Position numbers and translations under genes: made by a program. From assembly GCA_000403275.2 (NCBI GenBank), contig KE159598.1:1-64000 (forward strand): a DNA stretch of 64,000 bases, given 5' to 3'. Shown piece by piece: positions 33,888 through 42,390 of the stretch. How positions within the stretch are numbered: position 1 is the stretch's first letter; each line of letters begins with the position of its first letter. The notes beneath the pieces were generated by a model. It saw nothing but the letters and a program-made list of their open reading frames with translations, was not told the DNA's origin and made no database searches. Source of the stretch: Lachnospiraceae bacterium 28-4. GTDB lineage: Bacteria > Bacillota > Clostridia > Lachnospirales > Lachnospiraceae.

Positions 33888-36322
33888 GCTTCGCCCACTT
33901 CCTCCGGCTTCGTCGTCATTACCCGGTAAAGCTCGGTGTCTTTCGGGAAGCGGTCTACAAAGGGCAGCACCACGTTTCCGTAGAAGATAAGCCCCTCGCC
34001 CGCTTCGGTGTGGGTGACATATTTCATCTGCTGCGGGGAGATGTTGAGCTGCTTTGCAAGGATAGCCCGGTCGCCCGCCGCCTGATTGAGCATGAGGACA
34101 AAATCAGAGTTTTCAAAGATATTCTCCACTTCGCGGGAAGCAAGCAAATCTTTGACGTTCTGCGTAATGGCTGTGGGTATGCCGCCCCATTTTCTGAAAC
34201 GCTTCCAGATTTCAACGGAATAGGCGGCGGTCTGTTCCTCTTTCAAGAGAAGATGAAATTCGTCCATAAAATACCGGGTGGATTTCCTTTCTGCCCGGTT
34301 GACGGTGACGCGGTTCCATACCTGGTCCTGCACAATGAGCATACCTAATTTTTTGAGCTGCTTCCCAAGCTGCTTGATGTCAAAGCAGACAAGGCGGTTT
34401 GAAAGCTCTACATTCGTCCTGTGGTTAAAGACGTTAAGGCTCCCGGAAACATAAAGCTCCAACGCCGCCGCGATACGCGCCGCTTCCGGCTCCGGCTGCT
34501 TCAAAAGCTCGTCGTAGAGGTCGCCCAAAATCGGCATTTTCTCCGGGGCGGGGTCTGCAAGGAAAGGGCGGTACACGTTCCTAACGGCGCGGTCAATGAC
34601 GGTCTTATCGACGGGCTGCAAGCCCTCCTTGCCGCCTATGACAAGCTCGCAGAGGGAGAGGATAAAGTCGGATTTCAGCGCAAGGGGGCTGTCGTCCTCG
34701 CTGTAATTGAGGTTAATATCCATAGGGTTCACATACTGGGGCTTCCCGTCAATGCCCTTGCCCGTAGGGGATAAGCGTATCACTTGCCCGTCAAGCCGCT
34801 GCACAAGGGAAAAATACTCTGCTTCCGGGTCGCAGATAATTATGTCGTCGTCTGTAATGAGGAAAGCGTTTGTCATTTCCCGTTTGGCTGCAAAGGATTT
34901 CCCGCTTCCCGGCGTACCCAAGATTAAGCCGTTGGGGTTCTTTAGCTGCTTGCGGTCGCAGAGTATCATGTTGTTAGACAGGGCGTTTAAGCCGTAATAC
35001 AAAGCCGCGCCCGTCTGAAAAAGCTCCTGCGTGATAAAGGGGATAAAGATAGCGGTGCTTGACGTGGTAAGCCCTCTTTGAATGGGGATAAGGTTTTCCC
35101 CAAGCGGTACAGAGGACATAAGCCCCGCTTCCTGTTGGTAGTCAAGGCGGGTTAAGGCGCAGTTGTTCTTCTGTGCAATGCCCGCCGCCGCGAATACGTC
35201 ATTTTCCAGTTTCCGCTTCGTGTCCGCCATGTTCACCACAAGGAACGTCAAGAGGAACATTCTTTCATTCCGGCTCTGCAAGTCCTGTAAGAGGTTCTTC
35301 GCTTCGCTGCCGAACGTGGCAAGGTCGGACGGGATTATATCCATGTCGTAGCCGCTGCGTACCGCTTTCTTCTGTTCCTCGATTTTCATTTTGTCAAGGT
35401 CGGTGATTTTCCGCTTGATTGTCTTTATGGCTTCGGTCTGGTCGATACTGTGGATATGCAGATTGACGATAACGCCCGTTTCCAAGTCCAGAATATCCGA
35501 CAAGATACGGTCGTTTAATTCCGGCGCAAGGATTTCAAGGAATGAAACCGCGCCGATTTTGCGCCCCATGCGGAAATACCGCCCCTCGCCAAAACGGAAA
35601 GAGGACGGGGCGATAAAGTCCTTTGTGGAAAGCCCGGACGGGGCAAGCCATGAAAAGTCAAAGGCAAACTGCCCGCCCTCCGGGTGGAAAATGCCATGCA
35701 GCATTTTAAGGCGTTCATAGCCTGTCATGGGGCGGGCGGCTACGCCTAAGAGCTTAAAGTTGTTGAGTACGTCCGTTTCGATACGGGCAAGGCGGGATTT
35801 CGCCGCGCCCAGACTGTCGGCTTCAATGGCAAAGGTGATGTACTTCGCCTTGACAAGCCCGTTGTTGCCCTTTGCAAGCTGGTTTTGCAGCATATCCCCG
35901 TATTCTGTGCGGATAGAATTGAAAGCGTCCTCCTGTGACGGGATATTGACCGCCTTTTCCGCTTCGCCCCGCTGCGTCCCCTGATTGATGAAAGAGAGCT
36001 GCACCGAAACGGAAGCGTCAAAGTAGTTGAGGAAGTCGCACCAGTTCTCAAAAATGGCGGTCTTGTCGTCTGCCTGTGCAAGCTGATAGTTAATATCTTC
36101 AAAGGCGACGGTCTTTGAGTATTTGCGCTCCGTAACCTTGCAGATACCGTCCGGGTACATCTGGATATAGGGGATTGTCTGCTGCGCGGTATGCGCTTTC
36201 CCATCGCCCTTTGCCTGTCTGATGATTTCCGCAATCTGCTTCTTCTCGGCGCGGGTGAGCTTGCGGGGCGGGTTAGCCTTTGCGCTTCCCGCCGCGCTGT
36301 TTCTTCGTGTTTCCTTTTGCAA
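33884..36322 (-). CDS. virB4: VirB4/TraE-like conjugation ATPase
   Basis: 812 aa, starting at TTG 36322, which has AAAAGGAGG 9 nt upstream; the longer frame from 36343 would start upstream of that ribosome site. Walker A GTPGSGKSFAAKREMTNAF lies in the C-terminal half, with Walker B region STRYFMDEFHLLL. VirB4 powers channel assembly and substrate transfer at the membrane. Its start overlaps the PrgI-family gene. Confidence 0.92.
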   Translation of the reverse strand: MQKETRRNSAAGSAKANPPRKLTRAEKKQIAEIIRQAKGDGKAHTAQQTIPYIQMYPDGICKVTERKYSKTVAFEDINYQLAQADDKTAIFENWCDFLNYFDASVSVQLSFINQGTQRGEAEKAVNIPSQEDAFNSIRTEYGDMLQNQLAKGNNGLVKAKYITFAIEADSLGAAKSRLARIETDVLNNFKLLGVAARPMTGYERLKMLHGIFHPEGGQFAFDFSWLAPSGLSTKDFIAPSSFRFGEGRYFRMGRKIGAVSFLEILAPELNDRILSDILDLETGVIVNLHIHSIDQTEAIKTIKRKITDLDKMKIEEQKKAVRSGYDMDIIPSDLATFGSEAKNLLQDLQSRNERMFLLTFLVVNMADTKRKLENDVFAAAGIAQKNNCALTRLDYQQEAGLMSSVPLGENLIPIQRGLTTSSTAIFIPFITQELFQTGAALYYGLNALSNNMILCDRKQLKNPNGLILGTPGSGKSFAAKREMTNAFLITDDDIIICDPEAEYFSLVQRLDGQVIRLSPTGKGIDGKPQYVNPMDINLNYSEDDSPLALKSDFILSLCELVIGGKEGLQPVDKTVIDRAVRNVYRPFLADPAPEKMPILGDLYDELLKQPEPEAARIAAALELYVSGSLNVFNHRTNVELSNRLVCFDIKQLGKQLKKLGMLIVQDQVWNRVTVNRAERKSTRYFMDEFHLLLKEEQTAAYSVEIWKRFRKWGGIPTAITQNVKDLLASREVENIFENSDFVLMLNQAAGDRAILAKQLNISPQQMKYVTHTEAGEGLIFYGNVVLPFVDRFPKDTELYRVMTTKPEEVGEA

Positions 36323-36674
36323 TCGCTGATACCTCCTTTTCAAGTTTTCTCTGCCGTTCTAAGACGGAATAAAAGTTGTCTGTCCTGTATGGTCGTTCTT
36401 TGGGGGCTATGAATTTCGTCTGAATGATGTTCTTCACCACCACTTCAAGGGGCTGTCCATGCTTCTCATACATGGCAAAGAGGAAACAGGGCAGCATGAC
36501 GGCAATCATAGCCATAGACGCAAGGCTTGTGCCTGTGCTGTCTTTGAGCAGAAAGAAAAGCGGCAAGCCGAACAGGAGAGCCGCCGCAAAACATACAATC
36601 TGCCGTTTGGTAAGGTTGAACGCTACTTTTGTCTTGACTTTGGATAAGTCTTTGGGTACGGGTACATACGCCAA
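36273..36674 (-). CDS. prgI: PrgI-family (VirB3-like) membrane protein
   Basis: 133 aa. YVPVPKDLSKVKTKVAFNLTKRQIVCFAAALLFGLPLFFLL..ASMAMIAVMLPCFLFAMYEKHGQPLE: two membrane helices after a short cytoplasmic start, the PrgI pattern. Followed by virB4 with overlap, as in other Gram-positive T4SS operons. Confidence 0.9.
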   Translation of the reverse strand: MAYVPVPKDLSKVKTKVAFNLTKRQIVCFAAALLFGLPLFFLLKDSTGTSLASMAMIAVMLPCFLFAMYEKHGQPLEVVVKNIIQTKFIAPKERPYRTDNFYSVLERQRKLEKEVSAIAKGNTKKQRGGKRKG

Positions 36675-36786
36675 GTGAAAACCTCCTTTCTCTGGGTTTT
36701 GTGCTGCTGTAAGTTCCCATAGGGGTAATCAAGGCAAAGGTCAATTTCTGCCCTTTGCCCGTCCCTATTCTATGGGGTTTTCCCGC

Positions 36787-36845
36787 GTCAAGGTCGGGTC
36801 GTATTTTCGCCGCTTCGCTCTGAAAATCTCCACCCTACCCTTGAC
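36787..36845 (-). other. Hairpin between the VirB6-like and PrgI genes
   Basis: GTCAAGG and CCTTGAC close an outer stem; ATTTTC and GAAAAT close an inner one with a GCGAAGCGG apex on the minus strand. It starts 6 nt after the VirB6-like stop codon. Candidate processing or attenuation site within the transfer operon. Confidence 0.45.
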
Positions 36846-36851
36846 ACGCCG

Positions 36852-37721
36852 CTAATGCGCGGAGAAAATCGACTTCGCCAGTGCGCCGGATTTGAACAGG
36901 GAGAAACAGAGGATAACGGTATAGGCTGCAAGGGAAAAAATCGCGCTGTGCAGATTGTCCGCTATTATCATGTTGTTCACCAGTACGGCGTAAATGCCGA
37001 CACATATCATTATGAGGAAGCCTTGAAAGCCAAGCGCGAACAGGGATTTTAGGTAGTTGTTCCCTATCTGTCCCCATTCCCGGTTAGTCATTGTTGCGAA
37101 CGGGATAGGCGATACCGAACAGTAAAGGTAAATTTCTATCATGCGCCCGTAGAGGATAACGGTTATCAGTACGGACATGATTTTCATGCACAAGCTCACA
37201 AGGCTTGTTTCCATGACAAGTAAGAGCAGTTCGGGGATTTCCATAGCGTCAAGCCCGCTCTGCATGGAAGCAAGGGCGGCGGCAACATCAATCTCTGTGC
37301 TGCCGCCGATTACCCCCGCCGCGCCGGAAACAACGTGCTGCGCCATATCGAACACCGCCATAGTGATGTCAAAGGTGTGCGTCACAAGGTAGACTGCCAC
37401 AAACGCCTTGAACACCCATTTGAAGAACATGGAAGTGTCAACGTCGTGCATATTGTTCTTTTCCGTTACCATGCTGATAAGCTCATAGCATAGGACGTAG
37501 GTAATGACAAGCCCCGCAATGGGTACGATTACATTCTCACTAAGCGTCTGTATCATGGAGAATATATTTGCGTTCCACCCTTGCGGGGTCTGCCCTACCT
37601 CTGCGGCGATAGTGCCGACTTTCTCGTTTACGTCCCCGAACATAGTTGACAGATTACCGTTTATGGCTCCTATGAGGATTTCCTTTATCCATTCGTTAAT
37701 CGCGTCAAGTATGCTCTGCAT
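36852..37721 (-). CDS. VirB6/TrbL-like polytopic membrane protein
   Basis: 289 aa with six to seven hydrophobic segments (for example VIVPIAGLVITYVLCYELISM, LMKIMSVLITVILYGRMIEIYL, GFQGFLIMICVGIYAVLVNNMI). It lies between Maff2 and PrgI, the normal slot of the CD0411/TrbL-like channel protein in Tn1549-type elements. Probable inner-membrane channel subunit. Confidence 0.85.
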   Translation of the reverse strand: MQSILDAINEWIKEILIGAINGNLSTMFGDVNEKVGTIAAEVGQTPQGWNANIFSMIQTLSENVIVPIAGLVITYVLCYELISMVTEKNNMHDVDTSMFFKWVFKAFVAVYLVTHTFDITMAVFDMAQHVVSGAAGVIGGSTEIDVAAALASMQSGLDAMEIPELLLLVMETSLVSLCMKIMSVLITVILYGRMIEIYLYCSVSPIPFATMTNREWGQIGNNYLKSLFALGFQGFLIMICVGIYAVLVNNMIIADNLHSAIFSLAAYTVILCFSLFKSGALAKSIFSAH

Positions 37722-37740
37722 AAGCCTTTACCCGCGCTTC

Positions 37741-37956
37741 TTAACCGAACAAGCCGGAAAGCAGCGGTACAAGGGTCATGCCGATAAGGGCAACGCCGCC
37801 GCCCGCCATAAGCTGCTTCATGCCCTGGCTCTTCGCGCCCGGATTGTCGTTGCCGTAGCCCTCCATGAGATTGATAACGCCCCAGATACCAAGCCCGGCT
37901 CCAAGTGCTACAACAAGGGTCTGCAAAACGTCTACTGCGCTATTGAAAAATGCCAT
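37741..37956 (-). CDS. Maff2-family small membrane protein (VirB2-like position)
   Basis: 71 aa from the ATG at 37956 (AGAAAGGA upstream). AFFNSAVDVLQTLVVALGAGLGIWGVINLMEGYGNDNPGAKSQGMKQLMAGGGVALIGMTLVPLLSGLFG: two membrane helices joined by a polar loop. Size and position fit a pilin- or VirB2-like subunit. The intron-split copy at 46349-50912 is a homolog. Confidence 0.88.
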   Translation of the reverse strand: MAFFNSAVDVLQTLVVALGAGLGIWGVINLMEGYGNDNPGAKSQGMKQLMAGGGVALIGMTLVPLLSGLFG

Positions 37957-38028
37957 AAATAAATCCTTTCTGCCGCGTCTGCGGCTGTCCGGCAAGCGGA
38001 CAAAAGGCGGTCAGCGTATGCCGCCGCA

Positions 38029-38056
38029 TAAAAAAACCGCCCTCTGGTAAAGGCGG
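38029..38056 (-). terminator. Minus-strand terminator upstream of Maff2
   Basis: On the minus strand CCGCCTTTACCAGAGGGCGG is followed by TTTTTTT. It would end or attenuate transcription entering from virD4 and may set a separate expression level for the Maff2-virB4 part. Confidence 0.75.
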
Positions 38057-38239
38057 CTGTCCCCGCGCTGCGTAAGTTCTGCGGCGCGGCGGTATTCAGT
38101 TGTAGGGGGGTGCGGCTCCTGCCGCTGTGTGCTGCGCCGGAAAGTAGGGGCGCGTATCATGTAGCCGATATTGATATATGTGATTGCTTCGATTCCTCCT
38201 TTCGGTGTCCCGCTGTGCTGCCGGACGGGTATTATTCAG

Positions 38240-38344
38240 ACTTGCGGGAAGTGAATAGCTTGCATAGCAAGGTGTTCGCTTCCCGCAAGTTCACAAAGGG
38301 GTAGCTGCCGCAAGGCAGCGTAGGGGAAGTGTAGCTTCCCCTGT
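38240..38344 (+). ncRNA. Three-hairpin structured element, copy 2
   Basis: P1 ACTTGCGGGAAGTGAA pairs with TTCGCTTCCCGCAAGT around an inner CTTGC-ATA-GCAAG stem; linker CACAAAGGGGTAG; P2 CTGCC-GCAA-GGCAG; joint CGTAGGGGAA; P3 GGGGAAG...CTTCCCC. It lies antisense to the transfer operon. The GNRA-type loop in P2 favours the plus strand as the RNA strand. See copies at 3808-3910 and 57674-57778. Confidence 0.6.
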
Positions 38345-38364
38345 CCCGGCGGTCTGCCATGCTG

Positions 38365-38535
38365 TCACTGTTGCGGGATAAGCCCCCGGCGCGTGACATA
38401 CTCCGTTGCAAAACGGCGGTGTTCCGCTTCCTTTTCCCGCCAATACTCCCATAATGCAGCGTCGGCGGCTTCCGCAACATTCATTAAAAACCGTTCAAGC
38501 TGCTTTTGTTTTTCCTCTGCGCTACGTTTCCTCAT
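38365..38535 (-). CDS. Small charged transfer-operon protein
   Basis: 56 aa from the ATG at 38535, inside the end of virD4 (14-nt overlap). RKRSAEEKQKQLERFLMNVAEAADAALWEYWREKEAEHRRFATEYVTRRG: one long amphipathic helix. No known domain; translational coupling to virD4 suggests a partner role. Confidence 0.65.
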   Translation of the reverse strand: MRKRSAEEKQKQLERFLMNVAEAADAALWEYWREKEAEHRRFATEYVTRRGLIPQQ

Positions 38536-40330
38536 GGTCTGCGTCCTCCTGTAAGTCTGCTGCGTCAATCTCGTAATAGTCAAAAACCTCGTCGGGCTTG
38601 ACAATGGCGGGGCGGCGTTTAAGGTGCTTTTCCATGTCAAAGGCGTTCTTCGGGTCTGCGTCGGACAGGTACTTGTATTTCGGGTGCTTCGTTATGTCGA
38701 ATTTGTCCGAAAAGAACGGGCGCACCCCGCGTAGCTGCAAGATACATTTCCCTCCGTCCATGACTGCAATTTCATCTTCCGTCATAAGCTGCTTTCCCAA
38801 TTTCTGATAGTTCAGCCCATGCGAAAGCTCCCGCCCCCTTGTTTCGGACGTGTTAAAGCTGTCTATCGTTTCTTTTCCTAAAATTTCCGATATTTCTTTA
38901 AGGGTGGTTTTCTCCTTGCCGCCCAAGAAAAGCGTGGTGTCGCAGTTGCCGACTATGGTATCGGCGTTGTCTTTGTAAATGGCTTTTAGCTGTGACTGGC
39001 TCTGCAAGATGATTGACGCGGATATTTCCCGGCTCCGTATCGTTGCAATGAGCTTTTCAAACTTTGGTATCTGCCCGATATTCGCAAATTCATCAAGTAA
39101 GCACCTAACATGGACGGGAAGCCGCCCGCCGTATTCATCATCTGCCTTGTCACAAAGCAAGTTGAATAGCTGTGTGTAAAGGATTGAAACGACAAAGTTA
39201 AAAGTGTCGTCGGTGTCGCTGATGATGACGAAAAGGGCGGTCTTTCTGTCGCCTATGGTGTCAAGCTCCATTTCGTCGGTTTCCATAAGCTCCCGCAGCT
39301 CCTTAATGTCGAATGGGGCTAACCTCGCGCCGCATGAGATAAGTATGCTTTTTGCGGTCTTGCCCGCCGCAAGTTTGTATTTTTTGTACTGCTTGACTGC
39401 AAAATGTTCCGGGTCTTTTTCTTCCAGACGTTCAAACATGAGGTCAACCGGGTTCTGGAAATCCTCGTCGTCCTCGCGGGCTTCCGACGCATTTATCATT
39501 TCAAGCAGCGTCGTGAAGTTCTTCTCGTCCTCCGGGGCTTCATACCAGATGTAGCCGATTAGTGCGGTGTAGTAGAGCTTTTCCGCTTTCACCCAGAAAT
39601 CCTCGCCGGATTTTTCCCCGTCGCCTTTGGTGTTGGCGATAATGGTATTGACTAACTTCAAAATGTCCTTTTCGCTCCGCAGATAGGCAAAGGGATTGTA
39701 TTTCATGGATTTTTTGAAGTTAATCGTATTTAACACTTTGATACGGTATTTGTACCGCTGTAACATTTTCCCGGTTTCCAAAATCAGTGTTCCTTTCGGG
39801 TCAGTGACGATATACGACGTTGGAAAATCCTTTGACGTACATTGCATGAGCGACGGTTTCACAAAGAACCGGGTCTTGCCGCTGCCGGAACCGCCGATTA
39901 CAAGGATATTTTTGTTTCTTGCGTATTTCGGCTGCTTCGGGCGGCTGTTCATGGTAAGCCGTTCCGTCTGCGTTAGGGGGATATTGTTCTCAAATACCGG
40001 GTCGGTGTACGGCTTTATGTCGTCAGCCCCGCCCCAACGCGCCGAACCGTATTCTGTCCCGCGGCGGTATTTCTTCGCGTTCTTGCCTTTGGTGTAGATA
40101 ATCAGCCGGACAATGACCGCCCCCGCAATGCCTAAAGCTAAGTCTGCCGGGTGGAAGCTCGGCGCGATACTGGAAAAGGCGGCGGTAAAACCGTCCCCAA
40201 GATGTAGCAGCTTTGCGCTCGCGTCCGCGCCGGGGGAGAGCCGGACAGCCGCGCCCACTTTATCAAAGAGCCAGACAAAGAGCAGATACGGGAGATTTAA
40301 GATAAGCAGCTTCTTGATTTCCGGCTTCAT
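38522..40330 (-). CDS. virD4: VirD4/TraG type IV coupling protein
   Basis: 602 aa. Two N-terminal membrane segments, Walker A VIGGSGSGKTRFFVKPSL (about 145-162), Walker B region RCLLDEFANIGQI, and the C-terminal all-beta/ATPase part. It brings the relaxase-DNA complex to the channel. Its stop overlaps the 56-aa gene and its start overlaps pcfB by 4 nt. The split gene at 1118-1696/45859-46113 is a diverged homolog. Confidence 0.94.
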   Translation of the reverse strand: MKPEIKKLLILNLPYLLFVWLFDKVGAAVRLSPGADASAKLLHLGDGFTAAFSSIAPSFHPADLALGIAGAVIVRLIIYTKGKNAKKYRRGTEYGSARWGGADDIKPYTDPVFENNIPLTQTERLTMNSRPKQPKYARNKNILVIGGSGSGKTRFFVKPSLMQCTSKDFPTSYIVTDPKGTLILETGKMLQRYKYRIKVLNTINFKKSMKYNPFAYLRSEKDILKLVNTIIANTKGDGEKSGEDFWVKAEKLYYTALIGYIWYEAPEDEKNFTTLLEMINASEAREDDEDFQNPVDLMFERLEEKDPEHFAVKQYKKYKLAAGKTAKSILISCGARLAPFDIKELRELMETDEMELDTIGDRKTALFVIISDTDDTFNFVVSILYTQLFNLLCDKADDEYGGRLPVHVRCLLDEFANIGQIPKFEKLIATIRSREISASIILQSQSQLKAIYKDNADTIVGNCDTTLFLGGKEKTTLKEISEILGKETIDSFNTSETRGRELSHGLNYQKLGKQLMTEDEIAVMDGGKCILQLRGVRPFFSDKFDITKHPKYKYLSDADPKNAFDMEKHLKRRPAIVKPDEVFDYYEIDAADLQEDADHEET

Positions 40331-40803
40331 AGCGATACCTCCCTGTCTTTGTTCTTGACCTTTGCCCGTTCCGCGTTCTTGCCCTGTGCAGCTTCTTTGA
40401 GGGTAGAGAGCAGCTTTCGGATTGAGGGCTTTTTCTCCTGTGTCAGCTTTTTTGCGGAAAATTCCTTAAAGGCGGCGGTCAGCACGTCCGCGTCCCGCCC
40501 CTTGAAGAAAACCAGATAGCGGGGCGGGCTCTCCGTCGCGTCCTTTTTCAGCGCAAAGTCGATACCGTACTTTTTCGCCGTACTCTCAAAGGCTTTGATA
40601 TTGCCCTCGGTAATCTCAATGTTGGAAACGCCCGCGTTCTGCTTCATAAGCTGCTTTACGCTCTGCTTTCCCTGTGGCGGTTTGGAAAGCGGCTTTTTTC
40701 CCTTTGACAGTATGGCTTTCATTGCCTTTTGGAGCGTCTGCGCTGTCAGTTTCCCGGTCTTGATGTAAAGGGCTATGGTCTTTTCGTTTACTTCGTCCTG
40801 CAA
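40327..40803 (-). CDS. pcfB: PcfB-family (DUF3801) protein
   Basis: 158 aa from TTG 40803 (AGGAGG about 10 nt upstream). IALYIKTGKLTAQTLQKAMKAIL..GKQSVKQLMKQNAGVSNIEITEGNIKAFESTAKKYGIDFALKKD is the PcfB/DUF3801 signature. PcfB is a relaxosome accessory that docks with the coupling protein, here encoded next. The C-terminus carries KKPSIRKLLSTLKE, resembling two other proteins of this operon. Confidence 0.88.
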   Translation of the reverse strand: MQDEVNEKTIALYIKTGKLTAQTLQKAMKAILSKGKKPLSKPPQGKQSVKQLMKQNAGVSNIEITEGNIKAFESTAKKYGIDFALKKDATESPPRYLVFFKGRDADVLTAAFKEFSAKKLTQEKKPSIRKLLSTLKEAAQGKNAERAKVKNKDREVSL

Positions 40804-40844
40804 TTCCTCGCGTCCTCCTTTCGCGTTTCTTTATGGGGCGGCGG

Positions 40845-41066
40845 TCAGATACGCACCCGCAGCCCGTTCAAGTCCTCGGCTCTGATACCCACAAGATACC
40901 AGTTGTCGCCGTACTCAATCCGGGTCGGCTTCCACTTGCCCCGCACGAATACGTCAAAGCACTCACCGCAATGCAAGCCCCCGTAGTAGCTGTTTAAGTC
41001 AAAGCGAATGTCGTAACGGTCGGTGCGCTCGTCAAATACCAATGCTCCTGTCATTTTCTGTGCCAT
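40845..41066 (-). CDS. DUF5348-family protein
   Basis: 73 aa. TGALVFDERTDRYDIRFDLNSYYGGLHCGECFDVFVRGKWKPTRIEY...WYLVGI matches the small beta-rich DUF5348 family. RBS GGAGG before the ATG. Second gene of the transfer operon; function unknown. Confidence 0.82.
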   Translation of the reverse strand: MAQKMTGALVFDERTDRYDIRFDLNSYYGGLHCGECFDVFVRGKWKPTRIEYGDNWYLVGIRAEDLNGLRVRI

Positions 41067-41089
41067 AATAAAATCCTCCTTTTGTTGTT

Positions 41090-42088
41090 TTACAGGCTTT
41101 CGCCCTCGTTGTATGAATAATAGTCCGGGTCGCCGTACTGCGGCTTTTTCGGTGACAGTGCGCCGCTTGCCATGTCATGGGCGACAAGGGAAGTGTAGTA
41201 GTTGCCGATTGTGGACGGGGCATTGAAAAGGGCGGCTTTCAGATATTGCTTGATGTTGCGGATTTTGGTTGTGTTCTCCCGCATACAGTCAAGCACAAAG
41301 CGGATATGTTCGCCGTCCAGTTTCATAAACTTTGACTTCACAAGCTCTGCCGGGTAGTCGTCCCCCGCAATCCGTACCCGCTTTCTGGCGGTGCATACGG
41401 TTTCAAGCATGAGGTCTACAATCTCGTCCAGCCTGTCCCCGTCAAACTTCATGTCCTGTTTGAGAATGTGGTAGTCGATATTGTCCTTGATGATTTCCCG
41501 GTATATATCAACTGCGCTCTGTGCTGCCGCTTCCGTTCCTTTCCGTTCCGGCGGCGCAGCCGCTTCCCCGCAAGGAGAGGGGTTAGGGGAAAGGATAGGA
41601 ATGGAATGGGTACTTGATAAATCTGTATTTGATTTTTCTTTTTTTGGTAAGTCAGTTCTTTGTATATCTTTATTTAATTGCGTTGGATTTTCCAACGTAG
41701 GTTTTTCCAATGTTGGTTTTTCCTGCGTTGGATTATCCAATGTTGGATTTTCCAATGTTGGATTTTCCAATGTAGGTAAATCCGGCGTAGGCGGCTGCGG
41801 CTGCTCGAATATCACATAGTCCGCGCCCCGCAAGCGTCCTTTCTCGTCGCGTTCCCTTGAACGGACGATATACCCGGCGCGTTCAAGCTCCTTAATGGCT
41901 TCGCGGATAGCGTCTATCTTCTCCCGGTTGATAAGGGATAAGCCTTTCAAGGTGTAGTCCCAATCTTCGGGGAGTGACAGCATTTGCGACAACAGCCCCT
42001 TTGCCTTTAGGGAAAGCTCCTTGTTGCGTAGGTGGTGGTTGCTCATTACGGTGTAGCCCTTGTTCCGTTCCACTCTGAAAACTGCCAT
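41090..42088 (-). CDS. RepA-N-type HTH / DUF6017 replication-initiator-like protein
   Basis: 332 aa. Winged-helix N-terminus (VERNKGYTVMSNHHLRNKELSLKAKGLLSQMLSLPEDWDYTLKGLS, residues 7-52) as in RepA-N initiators; a variable linker of tandem PTLEN-type pentapeptides (residues 105-137); a C-terminal DUF6017 domain (about 190-310). First gene of the transfer operon. It may start replication of the excised element or regulate the operon. Confidence 0.85.
   Translation of the reverse strand: MAVFRVERNKGYTVMSNHHLRNKELSLKAKGLLSQMLSLPEDWDYTLKGLSLINREKIDAIREAIKELERAGYIVRSRERDEKGRLRGADYVIFEQPQPPTPDLPTLENPTLENPTLDNPTQEKPTLEKPTLENPTQLNKDIQRTDLPKKEKSNTDLSSTHSIPILSPNPSPCGEAAAPPERKGTEAAAQSAVDIYREIIKDNIDYHILKQDMKFDGDRLDEIVDLMLETVCTARKRVRIAGDDYPAELVKSKFMKLDGEHIRFVLDCMRENTTKIRNIKQYLKAALFNAPSTIGNYYTSLVAHDMASGALSPKKPQYGDPDYYSYNEGESL
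41678..41776 (-). repeat. 15-bp tandem repeat encoding PTLEN-type pentapeptides
   Basis: Six to seven imperfect 15-nt units encode PTLEN, PTLDN, PTQEK and PTLEK repeats in the linker of the DUF6017 protein. A slipped-strand-prone spacer between the DNA-binding and C-terminal domains. Confidence 0.8.
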
Positions 42089-42115
42089 AGTTCATAGCTC
42101 CTTTGCTTTGGATTT

Positions 42116-42227
42116 GTTACGCAGTAGAAGCGCGGTTTCGGGGGATAAGGTATAAATCCCTTTCCGCGCCAGATACGCGCCCGGAAAACCGCTTGTAGCA
42201 AGGCTTTTTCTGCCCCTACTGCGTAAC
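42116..42227 (+). repeat. 112-bp TIR-bounded repeat, copy 2 (start of transfer operon)
   Basis: GTTACGCAGTAGAA ... CTACTGCGTAAC, same length and orientation as 22112-22223; here the terminal repeat extends to TTGTTACGCAGTAG. It lies 28 nt upstream of the first transfer gene, so it would be in the leader of the minus-strand transcript. Confidence 0.75.
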
Positions 42228-42235
42228 AAAGGGCA

Positions 42236-42287
42236 TGAAAAAAGCGGCGTTCCTGTTCTCCCATGTAGAGAGTAAGAAACGCCGCTT
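42236..42287 (-). terminator. Terminator/attenuator upstream of the transfer operon
   Basis: AAGCGGCGTT pairs with AACGCCGCTT; on the minus strand the stem is followed by TTTTTT. It lies between the element's right end and the operon leader, so it either blocks read-through from outside or attenuates operon transcription. Confidence 0.7.
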
Positions 42288-42390
42288 CTGCGTCGTATTC
42301 AGTTTTTAGTACAATACCCTGCTTGTCCGTCGCTCGAAAAACCTTGATTTTCCAGTGTTTTCAAAAGTATCGTTATCTAACGTCAGCTTT

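Larger units (their letters stand above)
37957..38364. other. Intergenic region inside the transfer operon
   Basis: 408 bp between the 56-aa gene and Maff2. It holds a minus-strand terminator (38029-38056) and the three-hairpin element copy 2 (38240-38344). A 49-codon frame on the minus strand (38011-38160) has no ribosome site near its ATG and runs through the terminator; I do not count it as a gene. Confidence 0.6.

Noticed and set aside
36323..36343. Longer VirB4 starting at 36343
   Set aside because: The strong AAAAGGAGG site lies inside that extension, pointing to TTG 36322 as the start.
38011..38160. 49-codon minus-strand gene
   Set aside because: No ribosome site near the ATG and the frame runs through a terminator hairpin.
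41678..41776. CRISPR-like repeats
   Set aside because: Short 15-nt coding units with no spacers; they encode a pentapeptide linker.
42323..42390. Native N-terminus for the recombinase ORF at 42323-43840
   Set aside because: These codons lie in the right end of the 31-kb element; the true upstream part is at 10896-11107.
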